DNA of 64,000 nt, from NCBI RefSeq assembly GCF_015207875.1, contig NZ_JADEVZ010000013.1, positions 1-64,000 on the forward strand. Direction: 5' to 3'. Source of the stretch: Dolichospermum sp. LEGE 00240 (GTDB lineage: Bacteria; Cyanobacteriota; Cyanobacteriia; Cyanobacteriales; Nostocaceae). Numbering within the stretch: the stretch's first letter is position 1; each line of letters starts with the position of its first letter. Below, piece after piece: positions 62,463 through 64,000 of this stretch. The notes beneath the pieces were generated by a model. That model was not told the DNA's origin and did no database searches. It saw only the letters and a list, made by a program, of their open reading frames with translations. A program made the translations under genes and the position numbers.

Positions 62463-63602
62463 TTACCTATTCCCCATTCCGATCGCCTGACTAATAGATG
62501 TTAAGCCGTTTTCTTCTAGTTTGGTTAATAAACCGGCGAGGATACGGCGTAGCATCATTGGTCCTTCATAGATCCAGCCTGTATAGGTTTGAATCAGACA
62601 AGCACCGGCTGTGATTTTCTCCCAAGCATCCTCGGCGGTAAATATGCCACCTACGCCAATGATGGGCATTTGTCCCTGGGTTTGTTGGTAAATAAAGCGA
62701 ATTACTTCTGTGGAGCGATCGCGCACTGGTTTTCCACTAATTCCTCCCGCTTCCTCTTGGGGGGATTTACCAGTTTTTTCAATTATTTGGGTTTTGAGTC
62801 CTTCCCGGCTAATCGTGGTGTTGGTGGCGATTAAACCAGCGATTTGGTAAGTTTTTACTAGCACAATAATGTCAGATATAGCCTCCCATTCTAAATCGGG
62901 GGCTATTTTCACAAATATGGGTTTTCGGGCAGTGTTTTCCTGTTGTAGTCCGTCCAATATTTGACTGAGCATGGCAGCATCTTGGAGCGATCGCAATCCC
63001 GGAGTATTGGGAGAAGAAACATTAACTACAAAATAATCACCCAAATCCTTTAGCAATCGAAAACTCTCTAGATAATCCTGGGCTGCTAATTCCAAAGGTG
63101 TGATCTTGGATTTACCTAAATTTATACCTATAGGTATGGGTATTGGATAATTCAACTTTTCTTTCCCCTCCTTCAGTCTTGCGGCCATAGCCACAGCACC
63201 GCCATTATTAAAACCCATCCGATTAAGTGCTGCTTGATCTAAAGGTAAACGAAACAACCGAGGGGGCGGATTTCCCGGTTGGGGGTGATAAGTCACAGTA
63301 CCCAATTCAGCAAAACCAAAACTAAAATTATGCCAGATATTAGCACCAACGCCGTCTTTGTCAAATCCAGCCGCTAAACCCAGAGGATTGGGAAATTTCA
63401 TTCCCAGGATGGTTTGTTCTAATCGTGGATCATTGAGACACAGATATTGCTGAAGGAGGTTATTCAACCAGTTGGTAGAAGGATAATAACTGGCTTTCGA
63501 CAGCCAGTTTAGACTACCGATGGTTTGTTTGTGCAACCACTCCGGTTCGGTTTTCACCAGAGTAAATAGGAAATGACCAACTAATGATTTATAAAGATCC
63601 AA
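62463..63602 (-). CDS. pyrD: Quinone-dependent dihydroorotate dehydrogenase (class 2)
   Basis: A 379-residue membrane-associated flavoprotein of pyrimidine synthesis. N-terminal helix (~1-45) typical of class 2. The FMN-binding [14 protein letters not shown] at ~71-84, catalytic serine region [13 protein letters not shown], phosphate-binding [15 protein letters not shown] and the late TGWIYEGP. It oxidises dihydroorotate with quinone. Length typical. Contains an extra GAG-type insertion before [12 protein letters not shown], within normal variation. Confidence 0.95.
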   Translation of the reverse strand: MDLYKSLVGHFLFTLVKTEPEWLHKQTIGSLNWLSKASYYPSTNWLNNLLQQYLCLNDPRLEQTILGMKFPNPLGLAAGFDKDGVGANIWHNFSFGFAELGTVTYHPQPGNPPPRLFRLPLDQAALNRMGFNNGGAVAMAARLKEGKEKLNYPIPIPIGINLGKSKITPLELAAQDYLESFRLLKDLGDYFVVNVSSPNTPGLRSLQDAAMLSQILDGLQQENTARKPIFVKIAPDLEWEAISDIIVLVKTYQIAGLIATNTTISREGLKTQIIEKTGKSPQEEAGGISGKPVRDRSTEVIRFIYQQTQGQMPIIGVGGIFTAEDAWEKITAGACLIQTYTGWIYEGPMMLRRILAGLLTKLEENGLTSISQAIGMGNR

Positions 63603-63940
63603 TTTAGGTTACGAGTCAGTTAACGTAGAATTATATTCATATTATAGCTTTACGTAAATCTGAGAATTTTAAAAAATGTTTTGCTTCTTTCAATTCTGAT
63701 TTCGTAGATGTAATTTATAAAACTGGTAAGTAATTGGACAAAAATATTTACAGTCATTGCGAGCGAAGGGAAGCAATCACAACCCTTGCGATTGCTTCAT
63801 TTCACTTCGTTCCATTTGCAATGACATTGTGTAACTCATTCTGTTTCACTACTTAATTTGCAAAAATCCCAACTGAGAAGATTTTTTTAAGTCTAAATTT
63901 TCCAGTTTAATTTCACTTTTTATAGCCGATTACTGCAAGA
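63603..63940. other. Intergenic with an imperfect hairpin repeat
   Basis: No gene. A large imperfect inverted repeat lies at 63753-63825 (GTCATTGCGAGCGAAGGG and its degenerate complement near GCAATGAC), a widespread dispersed cyanobacterial repeat. Confidence 0.55.
63753..63825. repeat. GTCATTGCGAGCGAAG dispersed hairpin
   Basis: Arms GTCATTGCGAGCGAAGGG (63753-63770) and a degenerate complement ending TTTGCAATGAC (63815-63825), with GCAATC / GATTGC internal pairs. Confidence 0.7.
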
Positions 63941-64000
63941 TTACCAGCGGGAATAGAAACGGGTAAGTAGCCGATTTTTGTCTTCTTCAGAAAAGAAAGA
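63941..64000 (-). CDS. Possible 3' end of a gene entering from the right edge
   Basis: On the minus strand the last 57 coding bases read SFFSEEDKNRLLTRFYSRW followed by TAA at 63943-63941. The composition looks protein-like, but only 19 codons are visible, so this may be chance. Confidence 0.3.
   Translation of the reverse strand, partial: SFFSEEDKNRLLTRFYSRW

Overview
The window is a piece of a cyanobacterial chromosome, most likely from a filamentous heterocyst-forming lineage (Nostocales, Anabaena/Dolichospermum/Aphanizomenon type). The evidence is the abundance of the HIP1 octamer GCGATCGC, an AT-rich base composition, an XisI-family gene, heptameric tandem repeats, many miniature inverted-repeat elements, and cyanobacterial gene families such as SphR/SphS, an SLH-domain porin and hopanoid genes. 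Assignment to a genus is inference.

Layout. 1-3077: 5' part of a huge surface or secreted protein (Calx-beta, VWA, cohesin-like, Y/G/S-rich 120-aa repeats) on the minus strand. 3537-4510: broken STAND/NB-ARC gene. 4535-6791: membrane acyltransferase and galE. 6887-8791: a graveyard of shards (coiled-coil gene with 33-bp repeats, chaperone fragment, IS end, a second copy of the coiled-coil 3' end, an 80-bp galE shard). 8792-11569: RND transporter carrying a repeat element inside its reading frame. 11720-20662: XisI, a nucleoside phosphorylase, a seven-blade FG-GAP/DUF4114 exoprotein, HpnB and squalene-hopene cyclase. 20888-24579: DUF2267 protein, ureEFG, lipA. 25039-26690: tRNA-Pro followed by remnants of a type V-K CRISPR-associated transposon. 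26696-33536: transglutaminase-like protein, Ca2+-type P-ATPase, an unknown protein, recF. 33683-41574: VapBC-type toxin-antitoxin pair, MgtC-like protein, PEP-synthase-like enzyme, type IIG restriction-modification enzyme. 41644-47828: baeRF protein, aroK, LapA-like protein, ubiX-like gene, RNB protein. 48682-54973: a Rad52-like candidate, a porin, and the sphR-sphS-phoU phosphate-sensing operon. 55173-64000: pentapeptide protein, M15-like peptidase, DNA-phosphorothioation-associated methyltransferase, ribD, mreD, pyrD.

The most striking feature lies beside tRNA-Pro. A transposon end beginning TGT at 25122, with 19-20 bp TnsB-type repeats, sits 61 bp downstream of a GTA PAM-like triplet inside the tRNA gene. 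Inside the end, on the minus strand, is a truncated CRISPR repeat followed by a spacer that matches 17 of 17 bases of the tRNA immediately after that PAM. A 5'-truncated tniQ closely resembling the Cas12k-CAST TniQ lies 1 kb further on. This is the footprint of a guide-directed tRNA-homing event of a Cas12k transposon whose cas12k, tnsB and tnsC have been lost and replaced by other debris.

Functionally the window mixes housekeeping genes (lipA, recF, aroK, ribD, pyrD, mreD, galE), small pathways (urease maturation, hopanoids, phosphate sensing) and accessory defence or mobile genes. At least six families of short inverted-repeat elements sit in nearly every intergenic gap, twice abutting stop codons and once inside a gene.
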